In this document: one piece after another, positions 1 through 13,005 of the stretch | Layout: the number at the start of each line of letters is the position of its first letter | How positions within the stretch are numbered: the stretch's first letter is position 1 | Source of the DNA: Mesaphorura yosii | Taxonomy: Eukaryota > Arthropoda > Collembola > Poduromorpha > Tullbergiidae | Length of the DNA: 64,000 nucleotides | Direction of reading: 5' to 3' | Assembly (NCBI GenBank): GCA_009869945.1 | Contig: WIXG01000075.1 | Location: 186,001-250,000 of the forward strand | Position numbers and translations under genes: made by a program | The notes under the pieces: model-generated | What the model was told of the DNA's origin: nothing | Seen by the model: only the letters and a program-made list of their open reading frames with translations | Database searches by the model: none

Positions 1-3000
1 AGCATGAACGTGATGTATGAGCTTTCACTTTAAGTTCAAGAGTTGGAAATGCCATTTTCTTTTATTGCGACTTAAGACACTTATGAATCTTGAAACTGCA
101 GTAAAGTTGAAGACAAAATTTTCAATCGTAAACTAGTAAAAATTATGAGCGTCTGTTCATTATGAATGATAATTCCTTCATAGACGGCAATGCAATGCAA
201 GTCAATGCGATCAATTAAAAGCAACCATCGGCCAATAAACCAGCAGATCTTTCCTCCAGGAATCTGTAGGTAATTCCAACAGCTTGCAAAATTTTGTGCT
301 TTAACTTTGTAGAGTCGTTGAGCAATTTATGCCTCGTTAAAGATGTGATGAAACAAGACAGATCTATATGTTCATCGTTATGATACGAGTGCCAGGCCAA
401 CTTTTTCAATTCCCTACACACGCATTTCCGAAACTTGCTCTCAGCTCAGCGCAGCAGAACGCATAACATGTGGATCAGGTCATCATTACTATTATTATTG
501 CCCCGAAGTTTTGTACATGTCTTGCACTTTTTTACGAGCGTGCGAGCATAAGGCTTATGACGAAAGTTTACTCTCTCACTCAATTCTTCATATTTTTTGT
601 TGCCGCTGCCGTGTCTCTCGACCTAGCTGTAGTGTGTAGTCTGCTGTGTAAGACTGCTTTCAGTTCCTGGACCTGGAATTATCAAGATTAATTGAAAGTC
701 ATGCTATGTCATTATTACTATTGCTGCAACTCCGAATGTCAGGCGATTCGGGCCAGCGAAGGATGAGGCTGTAATTTATCAATTACGGAGTCAAGTGTTA
801 GGCTAAGGCTAGAAAAGCAGTATGGCCTCGCAGTGGGCGTGCTGTGCTGTTTTATGAATGATTAAGTTGTACTCTGGGCAGGCATGATTCTTGCGAGAAA
901 AGATTAAGATCCTTGTTTACATAACGTGTATATCAATAATGAACATGGTAAACCATGAGCAAAATGAGCACATCTTACAACAGTAGAAGCAGTGAAGAAC
1001 AATTTAATAGCTGCAATGACCGCAAGCAATTTTCAAGCATTAATTAATACGCATCCAGGCCGGAGAATTCGAACTAAAGCATAAAACAAAGCCTATAAAA
1101 TATGATCCGCTGTGCAAGTCACCGTTGCCGCGATCAAACACATAGAGCACGAAGCCGCACGGTCAGTGTGTACCCCAAAATGGAATTCTATAAAATCTGT
1201 CCGATGAAAACTTGTAAGATCATTGCTTGTTTTACTTGACATTGTCCCATAGCTGTAGCTGGTTGACTTTTTGCTGAAAACCGCATTCAAATCTCTCTAG
1301 AATTCGCTGAGAAATTTCCCCTTAAACTTCGGAATTTTAATCTAATCGCCACTCAGTTTTGCGATTTTCCATGGTTGTTTGCTGCTCAGAACCTCCCATA
1401 ACACGGAGAACGCCGGTACCTTTCCATGCATTCAACTTCCATATCTAGTCTATCCATTGATAACAATTTCCGGCCCTTACGATTAATACAATCAGAGTTA
1501 TCTGGTTTTGAGAATGTGCACTTCTTCTGAATTGGCCCCCGTTTATCTGCTTCACTGATGGAAGCAAGTGTGTTGTTAAAGCTCTTGTGACAACATTGTC
1601 TCAGAAGATGTAGCCATTTCAAAGTGCCGCAACCTTGTCGCTTCTTCCGCTGCTAGCCATGCTCCCCGGATAAGAAAATCCAAAGTTACGAAGGGGCAGG
1701 TGCTGCAAATCTCTACGGGATCATATCTGGCGACCATAGAAATATCTCTTCTGAATTGCTGCAATCGCTGCCTCCTCTTCAATCTTTGCTTCCACCCGGT
1801 TCCACGGTGTCGTGACAATCCTACACTACCACCTCGACTTTGGCGTGTTTTTACGTGACTTCGTGTCAGCTGTCACCATTCCCTCAAATGACCACGAGAG
1901 GCTCGACACTCAACACATTTACATCTGAAATTATGCAGGAATTCCGAACTGCATTTAACAAAATACCTGTCTAACACACACACACAAATCTGCGAAGGCA
2001 TAAGCACATAATGAATATGTGCTAATAAACTCGCCAATTATCCATTTGCGGGTAGGAATTTAAACTGGAATCTGTGAATTAATGTCAGAGACAAATTGGT
2101 TCAAGAAAAATTAGCCCGGATGATTTGGTATTTTCTTCCAATCGCAAATGTTTGAATGCCAAATGAATTTCTTCATATTCATGTTTTACAAGTGTGCGTA
2201 CACGTGAGTTTTGACATGTAAACAAGACACTCGGCATGAATACATGATGCACTGGAAATATCATCAATAACCATCAACTGTCGACCTCAATCGAAGAATT
2301 CATATTTCCATCCCGCCACCGGTCGGCGCAGTCGGTAATATTGCGGTTAATGGGGTTCTCGACCGAAAATTATTAGAGCATAACCCGACACAAGCCAAGA
2401 CTAAGACCAAAAGTTGTGAGCTGAGCTGAGCTGAGCCGTACACACGGGAAAGATAAAGATGAAAATATGTTCCGAGATACTTAATGATTATGTTTACCAA
2501 GCAGGAGCAGCCAGGCAGTATTTTTTTTGCATTAGCATAAGCGAAAGCAGGCGCACAGGCCGTCAGATATGATGAATGATAAATGATGATAATAATAGAC
2601 TTGGAGTGTCAATTTATACATTCAATTTCATTTTTCATGTCGAGCATCTTCGTCGTCTTGTTCCTGTTCTTGTTCCCTGGCTTTCTTTACATGTGTTTAC
2701 GGCTGTGAATTTTTTCCCCTACACGGTTAGGCTCCTTATTTTTTTGGCGTTCGGCCTCAATAAAATTGGAAGCTAGTATAGAATTGGCTCGCTTTTTATC
2801 CGCGAGTTGATGCGCACTAAAAGCGCACTCATATTTTAAAGACCACCATTTAAACTATGAGTGCGATGTTTTAAGTTTTACGATTGCACTTGTGTCTGCC
2901 CTTCAGCCTGTTGGCGTCTGTGAATTTTGATTCGTCCCTCGTGGCCATCTCGCCTCCGAGTTTCTCTGAGCATTTCAACAATAATTTTTGCATATTTTTA

Positions 3001-3302
3001 CACGCATGCTTCAGAAGCCAGCCACACGCATGTAGTTTGTTGGTTTATCCACAATTTGTTGAGCTGCCGCATGCGACCATGTATTCCCATTACGATACAT
3101 GAAAAGTATTTTTCTCAAGTATTCCAACATCTGACTTTAATTTATTGCCAATGCCATGTTTCCCGTGCCGGTCTGAGTGAAATGAACTTGAAAATACAAC
3201 AGCCACAGTCACAATCCCGCAATGAATACACAAATAGCAATAAGAAGGTCGACAGTATTTTTAGCACCATTGCTGTTTACTAATGTGCTTCTTTCTTTTC
3301 AG
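1..3302. other. Non-coding stretch upstream of the first visible receptor exon
   Basis: I see no exon here with good splice sites and a recognisable product. The DNA ends in a pyrimidine-rich 3' splice site directly before the first receptor exon at 3303, so at least its right part is an intron of the discoidin-domain receptor. It contains short simple repeats: a GAGCT tandem near 2418-2440 and a CA run near 1976-1986. Short open frames at about 1386-1818 on the minus strand match no family I know. Confidence 0.5.
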
Positions 3303-6300
3303 GTCTTCAGTGAAGCCAAAGTGTACTTCAGCATCGGTGGCAAACTGTACTCGGAGCACCCAGTCAGCTTTGTCACAATGGAAGACTGCATATTTGAGGA
3401 CCCGAAGAATATTTCCATCAAACTCCTTCATCGCGTCGGTGCTTACGTAAAGATTGAACTTTATTGGGCGGCAAAATGGATTATGATCAGCGAAATTACG
3501 TTCGAATCGAGTAAGTTTCCATAAAATTCGATCCAGCCATCTTTTTCAAGGGTTAATTCTATCTCAATGCTTGCAGGACCCATTGTCGGTAATTTCACGG
3601 ATGAATCCATCGCAACTTCCGGTGTTGGAGCAGAACCAGTGACCACAGCAGCAGCGCCTTCTCCAATTGCAGAAGACAATGCGAACCCGAATCCAAATAT
3701 CCTGCAAGCTCAGAGCGATGCATCGGAAGGGTTTGTCAATGGCGGCAAACGGGCAGCAGCGGCCGCTGCAGGTCACAGCCACAACCATCACGATGGCAGT
3801 TCAAGTAAGTAAAAGTCAAATCCAAGACTAGAAATAATACGCCAATTAGGAACAGGAACGAATTTGAGTCGAGTCTCAAATTGCTCGTGCCGTGCAATTT
3901 GAGTACTTTATTTACATTAGACGACTTTCTCTGCTCGTACCCATTTGCCATATTCTGTATTCAGAGTTATCCTTTAAAATATGACAGAATCGATTTTATC
4001 ATTATTGGCATTACATTTTTACGACTATTTTTCTTGAAGGAGGCTCCTAACTGTGAAAGGTAACGGTAACTTGATAAAGTATTTCTGAACTAGCTTCAAG
4101 GAACAAGGTTTTCGTTTCAAGAAAGTACACTCCACAATTTGCTCACGCATTATTCAACCGAAGCGTAGAGAGACTTGACTCCGCTGCTCGCTCATCGCGG
4201 CTTCAGGAAATGCAGAATGATACGTGCATGCAAGTCATGTGTGTATGCACGCGCAGTGAAATGTTTTCCTTTCTGTTGCTCATTTCCAGAGCGTAAAATA
4301 AATATTAGATTAGACATAATACAGATAGACAGCCCACAGCAGCAGCCGGTTGTACACGGAAATGGGATGGCAGGCGCAGACATTTTCAAGAAAGAAATTG
4401 ACAATTCGTGTTTTCCTTCAATGCCTCCAACAATGGAGCGTCTGACGGTTCTAGAACGACGATATTAACTTAATTTCGGTACAATGACTCCAGACATTCG
4501 TGTTCGCATTGAATAGGCGATGCTGATGTCCCTTAAATATTCTATTGTCATTACCACAACGCTGTGCTGCGCTGCAGCAATGGATTTCAATAGTTCCCGT
4601 TTTTTTATCTTTACGCATTTTGTACTTTACAGATTCGATTGGCCACCATCATCAGCCCACAGCCACCACAACGGCGCAAGCTCATGAATGGTCCACGGCA
4701 ACCATTGTTATGACCAGCCTGGTACGTAGCACGCATTAAACGAAATGCTATTGGCCATTGCTTGATTCTTTGTCTGATCAGTTTTTGATGAACTTTATTT
4801 TTCTATTTTTAGATTAGCTCATTTGTGGCCATACTGATGGTCCTCCTATTCATTTTGACTGCGCTCGTTCTCCGCAATAAACTGAATCCAAATGGGCTCA
4901 AAATGGGACCATCTTCATTATCGTCATCGTCAAACAATACGACACCTCATCACCAGCACCACCTCATGAATTCCGGGACATTAGCGTACGACTCGCATTG
5001 CACTCAAGTGATTGGAAGCGGCGGTGAATTTGGAAATGGGTCAGGCTGCTACGCGGTTGTCACCCCAGGCGAGCTGAGGAAATCCAAATTGGGCAACGGA
5101 AACGGGAGCACGGGAAGTAATCGTCCGGAGTATCAAGAACCATTTCTCAGCCCCAAACTTGGCAACCAAAAGACGATGAACACGGGTGCAGGTGTGGGCA
5201 CGATGTCGGCGGCGTTCCCCGGTGCTAACCAAACCATTGTCGCCGCGACTATGAAGGGCAAAATGGTCGAGTACTACAGCTGTACGCTGGTGCCCAACAA
5301 TAACATTATGGGACAGCAGCCCGGCATGGGCAATAATATTGGTAAGTTTATATTTCACAAAATTGGCAATTGCTCCTCGATTTTTCAAGTGAATGGGCAC
5401 AGCACGACCGTCCATATTTCAATTTCAAAAGCAAACAGCAAACCCAATCATAGGATAATGATACTCATATGGAATCGCTGGAGTAAATGGGGCTCACTTT
5501 ATGTGAGCACTCTGGACAACGTGCATGGCTAGCTGATTCATTTCTATGCAGATACACGTATGCGTAGGCACTGGTGAAATAAATTGAGTACTTCGAGTAT
5601 ACTGCGTTCTCAATTCCCGAAAAGTGGGCACCGAAATTGGAATATGAAATATGGAGATGGCGAATCTAAAAATAAATGCATAAATAAATAATTTAACGTA
5701 TGGTTATCATATTGGACATTGATCCATTCTTACAGCAGCGTGGAATGACGGTGGGAAAGAGCCAAGTACGCGTACGCACTGGACGGAAAGTAAACACACT
5801 TGAGTTGCGATACAAAATTCAATTTTTGCGTAAGCTGCACAAAAATCTTTTAAAAGAAAAGCATGCCCGAAAATGGCTTGAAAATGATTCGCCATAAATT
5901 CCCAGTGCCGTACTCGCGTTTTTCAAGCACGGTCTACTGATCTCATTCCTAGAAATATTATTCAAACTGCCTGTTGTTGTGTTTACAATTTACAAGTGCA
6001 CAATACAATACAAATTCAATCCCGAATATTATGTGATAAGAATGCTCCATTTCATACACACAATACAGGCAAGAATCAATTTTGATGCGTAAATGCGTTC
6101 AACACAGTCGAAAGCGAGTCGAATTCAAGTGGCAAGCTATCGATAAAGCATTGTGCTTTTGCACTGCACTACGACTGCGGCCAAAGTCCCAGTTTCAGTT
6201 TCGGAGAAAGTCAACATTCATCAATGACTTTCTTCACAATGCCTGCCACGCAGTGCGATCATGACGTGATGATGTGAGAACGAGGACGGGAACGAGAACG

Positions 6301-8917
6301 AATGAGGCGACCAACAATTGAAAAATAGTCGGGCCGGATATTTTACTCTATGCTTTCGTTTTCTTATTCATGCATGCATGCATGAAAGGGAATACTGAAT
6401 AGTGAATGAATGACATGCCTTTTTGTTGTGTGCATGTGAAGAAAGTTAGCGTGGATGTGGAATTTGTGCCACCTCGTCACACATTCGTCGTCGCCGTCTC
6501 GTCCCTGCTGCTTTCTTATCTTACAGACTACTGTAAACAAGTAAAAGCGCCCACCATGCCTTGATGTGTGTCTATGTAGCAGTGAGATCCGTGTTTCATA
6601 TTCGCTTGGCTTGGCATTATTATCTGTACAGCACCAAGACTGATGTGATGGTACGGTGACGACGACGCGACAATAGTATTCAATTCAATTTCGTACGTGC
6701 GCGTGTAGTTGCATTCTGCAGTCAAGTAAACTTTATGGAGAAAGTTAGTTTAGTCTGGTCGTGGCGAATTGCATGACACTGCAAACTTTCTCTGTGCCAG
6801 ACACAATATCGAAACTCAATTTAAGAAGAATCAGTCTTCTTGTACTCGCATATTGTATTGTGAGGCACGACACGGTTTTATGATCCTGTTTGCCATTGCC
6901 TTGCGTTGAATTTTCATATGTCTGATACTTTCGCATTGGGCGTGGTGAGAATACGACGAGGACAATGTCGTTTCTAGACGGCAAGCCACGGCAATCGATC
7001 GCTCATGAAACATGAACTGTTAAATCTATGCATAAATGCAAAGTACATGATGAAATAAGTCGTAATCAATGTTCACGTCCAGACAATTGATATGCAATTT
7101 TGTATATTGTAACTACAGATTCAACAAACGAGTACGAGTACGCAGTCCCGAATGAGCTTGGCAAACTTCTCCCCAATCAGCAACCACAACAATTGAGTCC
7201 TCACAAAATGATTCCGAGCTCACCCGCCTTTGCCACGAGAAACCGAGCGATTCAGCAAAAGTTTAGAGAACTAGGAATCGGTGAGATACCAAAACATCGA
7301 CTGAGGATGCTGAGGAAATTGGGCGATGGCGCTTTTGGAACTGTAAGTCAAATGTTGAAATTGTGCAACGTAAAAATGTCACACCGTAAATAATCTTTAC
7401 AGGTTTTTATTGGCGAAATTGAGAATAATCAAAATGAAAAGAGTTTGGTTGCAGTTAAGCATCTGTTGAGAAATGCCACAGAAAAAGACAAGTGAGTGCT
7501 TCTTTATAGTCTAAGCAATACAGTTTAGTCTTGAAGGCACAGAGCTGAGTGTGAACTATACGTTTAATTTTAGATCCGACTTCCTCGAAGAAATTCGACT
7601 TCTGGCGTCACTGAATGATCCGAATGTTGCACAAGTGCTTGGCGTCTGCACGGAAGATGAGCCCTATTCAGTAATTTTAGAATTTCTCGAGCTTGGTGAC
7701 CTCTGCCAATTCCTACGACAAAATGACACACTTTTACCGACTCCCAGTAACAAGAAGCTGAGGTGAGGTTTCTTTGCCCAGCTTTCGTCGCGTCCATGTG
7801 ATTACTTAGATAAGCCGAGGTTAGACACATGAGGTCAGACGCATGAAGGCGAATGAACAGATTATTACAACAATGAACACAGACATGCACAACAGACTGT
7901 TGTGTAAACTCAAGCTTGTCTAATAATCTGTTCATCCGCCTTCACGCGTCTGACTTCAAGGGTCTAAACTGGTGGTGTCTAACCTCGGTTTGCCTAAGTA
8001 ATCACTTTCTACGACTTTCTTCAGCACGGAACTAATATTTGATTTCATGGCTTGCAGTTCCTCTGGATTAGTTTACCTGGCTAGTCAAATTGCAAGTGGA
8101 ATGAAATTTCTGGAAGGACGAAATATAGTTCACCGTGATTTGGCGACGAGGTAAGAGAACCGAGACAACTGGAACACACTAATGTCGAGGTTTTGTACAA
8201 CTGACCTGTCATTTTTCAGGAATTGCGTTGTTGGTCACGGCCTTCTTGTCAAAATATCTCACTTTGCAACAGATACCGATTTGTATGCGTCAGACTATTA
8301 TCGGCTGGACGGCAAAATGCCACTGCCGATTCGCTGGATGGCTTGGGAATCTTTGTTCTTGGTAAGTCAGCTCTCTGTTTCGTTAAATTCCTTGTGCTCG
8401 AATTGCAGTCTTAACCGGTGTATTCTGGAATTCACAGGGGAAGTACTCTACAAAGAGTGATGTGTGGTCCTTCGGCATTACGCTCTGGGAAATTTTGTCA
8501 TACGCACGCCACTCGCCGTACCCAACAATGACGAATCAAGAAGTACTTAACAATTTAAGAAAACTGTCAATCTGCAACGAGAATGATCCATTCGAGGCGT
8601 TACCGAAACCGGTGGGATGTCCGCGCGACATTTACCAACTTATTTGTGATACATGGAGGCGGAATGACGATGATCGACCGACATTCTGGGAGATTCATTC
8701 TTTCTTAACCAGGAAAAGCATGACTTTTCCCCCCAGCACCGGCATGTCCACGCAGAAAAGTAGCAACAGCAATGGTGCAAAGGCATTTGCGTCGATGACT
8801 GGTGGTGCCTCATTCAATTGTTCTCAGCAGCAGCGGCCATTATTTCCCAATTCCCTACCTTCAAGTACTTCAACCTCAACCACAAATACAACTGCCTCTG
8901 AACAATATGTGATCTAA
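3303..8917 (+). CDS. Ddr: Discoidin-domain receptor, 3' part, with degenerate DFG motif
   Basis: Partial gene; the N-terminal discoidin exons lie upstream of the window. Predicted exons: 3303-3510, 3577-3804, 4633-4721, 4813-5341, 7119-7342, 7403-7491, 7574-7762, 8058-8150, 8220-8361, 8438-8917; phases agree at all joins. The first exon encodes the end of the extracellular DS-like region ([25 protein letters not shown]). A Ser/His-rich stalk follows, then one membrane span ([19 protein letters not shown], exon at 4813), a long juxtamembrane region and a tyrosine kinase domain. Glycine loop [14 protein letters not shown] lysine, HRDLATRN catalytic loop, YASDYY activation tyrosines, PIRWMAWES and SDVWSFG are all present. 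The DFG triplet is His-Phe-Ala (codons 8260-8268), so the Mg-binding Asp is missing. By family it is a collagen-binding receptor at the plasma membrane; probably a pseudokinase. An extra exon between 3805 and 4632 cannot be excluded. Confidence 0.9.
7798..8005. mobile_element. MITE-like inverted-repeat element in a receptor intron
   Basis: A 208-base segment inside the intron between receptor exons 7574-7762 and 8058-8150 has long imperfect terminal inverted repeats. The left end starts GTGATTACTTAGATAAGCCG. The right end, reverse complemented, starts GTGATTACTTAGGCAAACCG, and pairing continues through GAGGTTAGACAC and on to TGAACAGATTATTA. It encodes nothing. The size and structure fit a non-autonomous DNA transposon (MITE), although I cannot see a clear target-site duplication. 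It could instead be a hairpin-forming intronic inverted duplication. Confidence 0.7.
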
Positions 8918-9908
8918 CTCGGACCGCCAAAGTCGCACCACAGTCCACACCACTGCCTATTTTTCACGAATTTTGTGACTACTTCTTTCTGTAATTAATA
9001 ATTACTGCCTTTGGCATTTGGCTTTCTTCTTTCACAAACCTTTTCTAATGGAGTGGAAAGACTGAAGAGTGTGTCAGAAGAATGGAGTCTGGGATGAGTT
9101 GTGAGTGAAGTGTTGGATAAAGATTTTGGATAAGATTTTATGTAAGTTTTAACTAAAAGTCTTGTTGAAATTGTGCTATAATTCGATTTAACATATCCCG
9201 ATATGTCCCGACCGCTCGAGTTAAGATTTATGCTACTTGGATTGAGAATTAGTAGTTACCTGTGTAAATTCGCAACGCCAGCTTTAGATTAAGGACCTGA
9301 CCTCCCCTTGTCAGCTTTAAAAGGAAGCAAAAAATAAGAAGCTAAATATTAGTTAAGTGCTGCGCGGTCTCATGAATTTGCATTTTCGATCGATAAAGAT
9401 AATGATGAACAATCTTGACACTATACGTTACCTCGTAGGTATGTCTTAAACGTTAAATCGCAATCACGGGACTCGAAACTCATGAAAGCGGATAAATAAA
9501 TTACTCATTAATTAGAATAAAAAGTATTCAATTTGATTGAAGCTGAGTTATCAAAAGATTGTTTGCATGCATGGAGCAACGCCATTTACTTCGATTAAGG
9601 GAAGCTCTCCTTAATACGAGAAGAGTTGCAAGTTGCTATCAGTTGGCTGTGTCGTATAGTCTGTCGCAACAGACATGAACCAATAGAATCCGAAGAAACT
9701 TATCCGGCAACCGGATCATCCGGTGCCCATTCTGTAAATGCTGTTGGAGTTCTATTGTGCAAGTTATACAGTTGTTGCTAGGAGCTGTAGCTTGTACAAA
9801 CGTTATTTGGCTTGGTTTCACTGTCATTGCCATTTCTTATAAAGACGCCATTGCTTACAAGTTTATTTGCTGGCCCTTGAGCTTCACCTCCCAGAATTAC
9901 CTCGGAGC
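8918..9908. other. Receptor 3' UTR and intergenic DNA
   Basis: This stretch follows the receptor stop codon and is AT-rich. A likely polyadenylation hexamer lies within GATAAATAAATTAC near 9490-9503. I see no further gene before the MsrA-like start at 9909. Confidence 0.4.
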
Positions 9909-10710
9909 ATGGGGCTATGCTGTGTCAAGGATAGGAGGGACTTGGAAGACACACTCACTAATCGGCTAATTTCTGGAGGAAACAGTAAGTGGCCGACCTC
10001 ATTGTATGAACGGCTAGAATTAATTAGGTGTTTACACGGGCGAAATTGGCTAATACCCGTCAGAAAGTCGTGAGGCTCTCGCAACATTTGGAGGTGGGCG
10101 ATTCTGGACTCCTGAAGCCGCATTTAAGTTAGTCAATGGCGTCTCCAAAGTGGTGTCCGATTACATGGGCGGAATAATCAACGATCCGACGTACAAAAAA
10201 GTCATGACCGGAAGAACGAGCTTCGCCTTCGTCGTGCAAATTACTTTTGACGAAAATGTCGTGCATTATCCCGAGCTGGTTCACTTTTTCATGAGGCTAC
10301 ACGACCCCACGCAGCTGAACGGCCAGGGCGAGGACGTTGGCAATCAGTTTCGTTCCGTAATTTTTTACCACGACGAAGACCAAGACCGAGTTGCGTCGCT
10401 CATCAAAATATCACTCAACCAGCAGCGCGCGTTCCCATCGCCGATAGTCACGCAAATTTTTCCCGCCATAACATTCTACGAAGCCGAGCCAGGTCAACAA
10501 AATTATTACGAGACCCATCTCCTGGATCCGTACTGCATGCGAATCATTGCGCCAAAATTGACCAAATTCAGGAGGATGTGGAAGAAGAATATAAAAGCGA
10601 AGGAGAAGAACAGTATCAGGAACTCTAAGGACGTGGGCGCAGGCGCAGGCCAAACTAAGGATCACGTCACACGGCAGGAAGCAGAAGTCGATTGGAAGAG
10701 TATTCAGTAG
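9909..10710 (+). CDS. MsrA-family protein lacking the catalytic cysteine
   Basis: Two exons, 9909-9984 and 10064-10710, joined in phase with a 79-base intron, give about 240 aa. The second exon reads as peptide-methionine (S)-S-oxide reductase: ATFGGGRFWTPEAAF, then a DYMGG segment, RLHDPTQLNGQGEDVG, FRSVIFYHDEDQ and a C-terminal PAITFYEAEPGQQNYYETH block. In MsrA the catalytic cysteine sits in GCFW. Here that codon is CGA, giving Arg38 (10099-10101). The usual GTQYRS is NQFRS and the TGHAE motif is TSFAF, so other active-site positions have changed too. I chose the start at MGLCC because it places Gly2 and tandem Cys where N-myristoylation and palmitoylation could anchor the protein; this is inference. 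An in-frame Met lies 14 codons upstream. Full family length and no stops argue against a decayed copy. Reductase activity is unlikely. Confidence 0.85.
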
Positions 10711-13005
10711 CAGGGACACGTTGCTGTCAATTGACCCGAACTTAATTAAATCAGTGGCTCAAGAATCAAAATAAGGCTAATTCACTTTCTTCAACTGCAA
10801 TGCGCTGAAATAAACTACCAATTCAATTATCGTCGGCGTCTATGTTTCGTAATCAGCACGCGCAGTTGTAGTTTGCAAGTTTGCATTTTTCTTAATGAAG
10901 TGTTAAATACCAGCAAATGTGCGGTAATTAGCACAGGCCAGGACAAAGAATCATCAAAACTAAGCAATTCCGCAAGAACGTGCTGAATGCTTACAGATTT
11001 GGGTAATAATGTTGAAATGAAAGGTTACCACATTCTTTAACGGGTTACTTACGTGACTAATTATAATTACGAATTACCCAGTGAGCTTTCTTCGTGGTGA
11101 GTTCTTCACTTCACTTCGTGATAATTAGCAGTTACATAAACTGCGGAACTGCTTACAATGTAATTACCTTAAACATCTGTGATTGTCTCGAGCCACTCGA
11201 GTTGGAAGTTGCTCACCGTGTGCCACAAAGCCACCGTGCCACAACCGGCAAATAAGGCAAGTAGCAATAGCAAGTGTCGATGTCAGTGGGTCATCGTGAT
11301 AAACATTGTATAACGTCTTTAATTGCTAATTTAATTCCTCATAACTCGTGTTCGTGCCCTCATGTGATGCTCACCGGCTTGCACAGGGCACAGGCGCACG
11401 ACGCTCGTCGACACTTTCCTTCCTTTTCTATTTCTATCTGTCAGAGTTGGCGAATTTGTGTCGTCGTGTCTTTTTATAATTGCAGGCCTTCCTGCATCAA
11501 AATCATTTCAGCAGCCGCTTTTGACCAAGCCTAGAAACAAATCTTTGAGGTTCGATTGGTTTCTGATCCATCTTACAAGTAATTCATTAGCGCCGTAGTC
11601 GGCCAAAGATTTTCGGGTCTTGAATCATCCAAGATTTGGGATAAAAATATACTTAACTTTCATTTCCAACATTGATCGCTCGGAAATTTTGCCCAAAAGT
11701 CAAAATTAGTCAATTTTTCCGAGATTATAAGACAAGAGATCTCATTTCTTGAGCAATCTGAAATGCAATGCAATGACAGACGATGCCTTTCACATTGTCA
11801 GTTCAACTCGACATTCCTCATCTTTTGGCGCTGCATTCTGCTGTCGAAAGTTCACAAAGGTGACACCGGAATACAAAGACGAGTCAATAAACAGTTTACA
11901 TACAATTTTTATTCTGTAAGCAATTCTCCATCTTAAACTAACTTATAATTCGCATTCGCATCTTTACCGTTGTAACTTGTAAACCGTAAACCCGCCGAGC
12001 CGCAATGAGAGAATGAGCATCATGTCGCACGTAAATTGTCAAGATTGTCTGAATTACGTAATAAAGCGTGAAAAGACACCAAAATATCAGAAACGAGAGA
12101 AACTTCAGCACGACAATGCAATAATTTTAAAATAAGTGGAAAAAGAGGTTCATTGAATTATTCATGACTGACTAACCACGACAAAGTGCACACGGCACGG
12201 GAAGAAGATGAAGACACATCCGTATTATTTTATCTTACATTATTATTAATTTCATAGCTCGTCAATGATGTTCCTTCTCATTTTCCTTTACATTAGCACA
12301 ACACGCATAACATTTAATCTTCTACAGATGCCAAATCAAGTGGAAGTCGAACGGTGCAGCTCACGTCAGAGTCACCCAGTCAAATCGGTCAGATGCAGTT
12401 CAGTTTAGTAGCACAGTCAGTCAGTTAGTCAGTCGAGGAGGCAAACGAGTTTTTGTGGGTGGAATTTGTGGAATCGCAATCACAATCGCATTGCATATCG
12501 CAACAATCACTTGCATTGGCATTTCGCACATGTGCAGCGACAACGACACGATCATTGTTGTAAAACATGTCAAAAGTCATGCCGAAGAAGCTGAAAAGCC
12601 CAAAGCCTCAAAAAGAGTCAGTCGTCAGTAAAAATGGTTAATAAATTATTCAAATTCCTACTTTTTATTGAGTGAACGTGAAGACTCGGCGAGAAGACTC
12701 TGAACACTTGACTTTTACAATTCGGCAACACAATTAGAAGGTATCTTATTCAGTATTCAGCATCATGACGCTTGGGTTGCAGTAACTTTGTAATTAAATT
12801 TAATGTGTACAAGCTACAAACTACAAACTGCAGGCGGTGACCAAGATGGAAGATGAATCGACACATTTCTTACGTGCAGGCCTGTATTATTGGGAAGTAG
12901 GAAGCAAAAAGTTATATAATACTCTACCGCTTCGTCGGGCCGTGGGCTCAGTTGTCAATTGACATCGGTATCGTCTGTACACCTCAGTTATTTATCGGTG
13001 GAATC
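10711..13005. other. Intergenic DNA with promoter region of the next gene
   Basis: No supported gene. Short open frames at 11274-11534 lack family resemblance and splice context. CAGT-rich sequence lies at 12362-12435, and the right end carries a candidate core promoter for the secreted protein gene. Confidence 0.4.
12913..12952 (+). promoter_or_regulatory. Candidate TATA box and initiator
   Basis: TATATAAT at 12913-12920 is followed by an arthropod-type initiator TCAGT at 12948-12952. The next ATG in a good frame is at 13006. Spacing from the first T of the TATA box to the initiator A is 37 bases, slightly longer than usual, so the pairing is tentative. If correct, the ATG at 12952 cannot be the start codon. 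Confidence 0.35.

Noticed and set aside
1386-1818. Minus-strand frames of 78-80 codons near the left edge
   Set aside because: They overlap in different phases, match nothing known and lie in probable receptor intron or flanking DNA.
4290-4468. Possible extra receptor exon after an AG at about 4290
   Set aside because: The exons on either side already join in phase, and I found no donor that would keep frame with a sensible sequence.
12952-13005. Upstream ATG of the secreted Gly/Ser-rich protein
   Set aside because: It coincides with the candidate initiator and would put 18 residues before the signal peptide.
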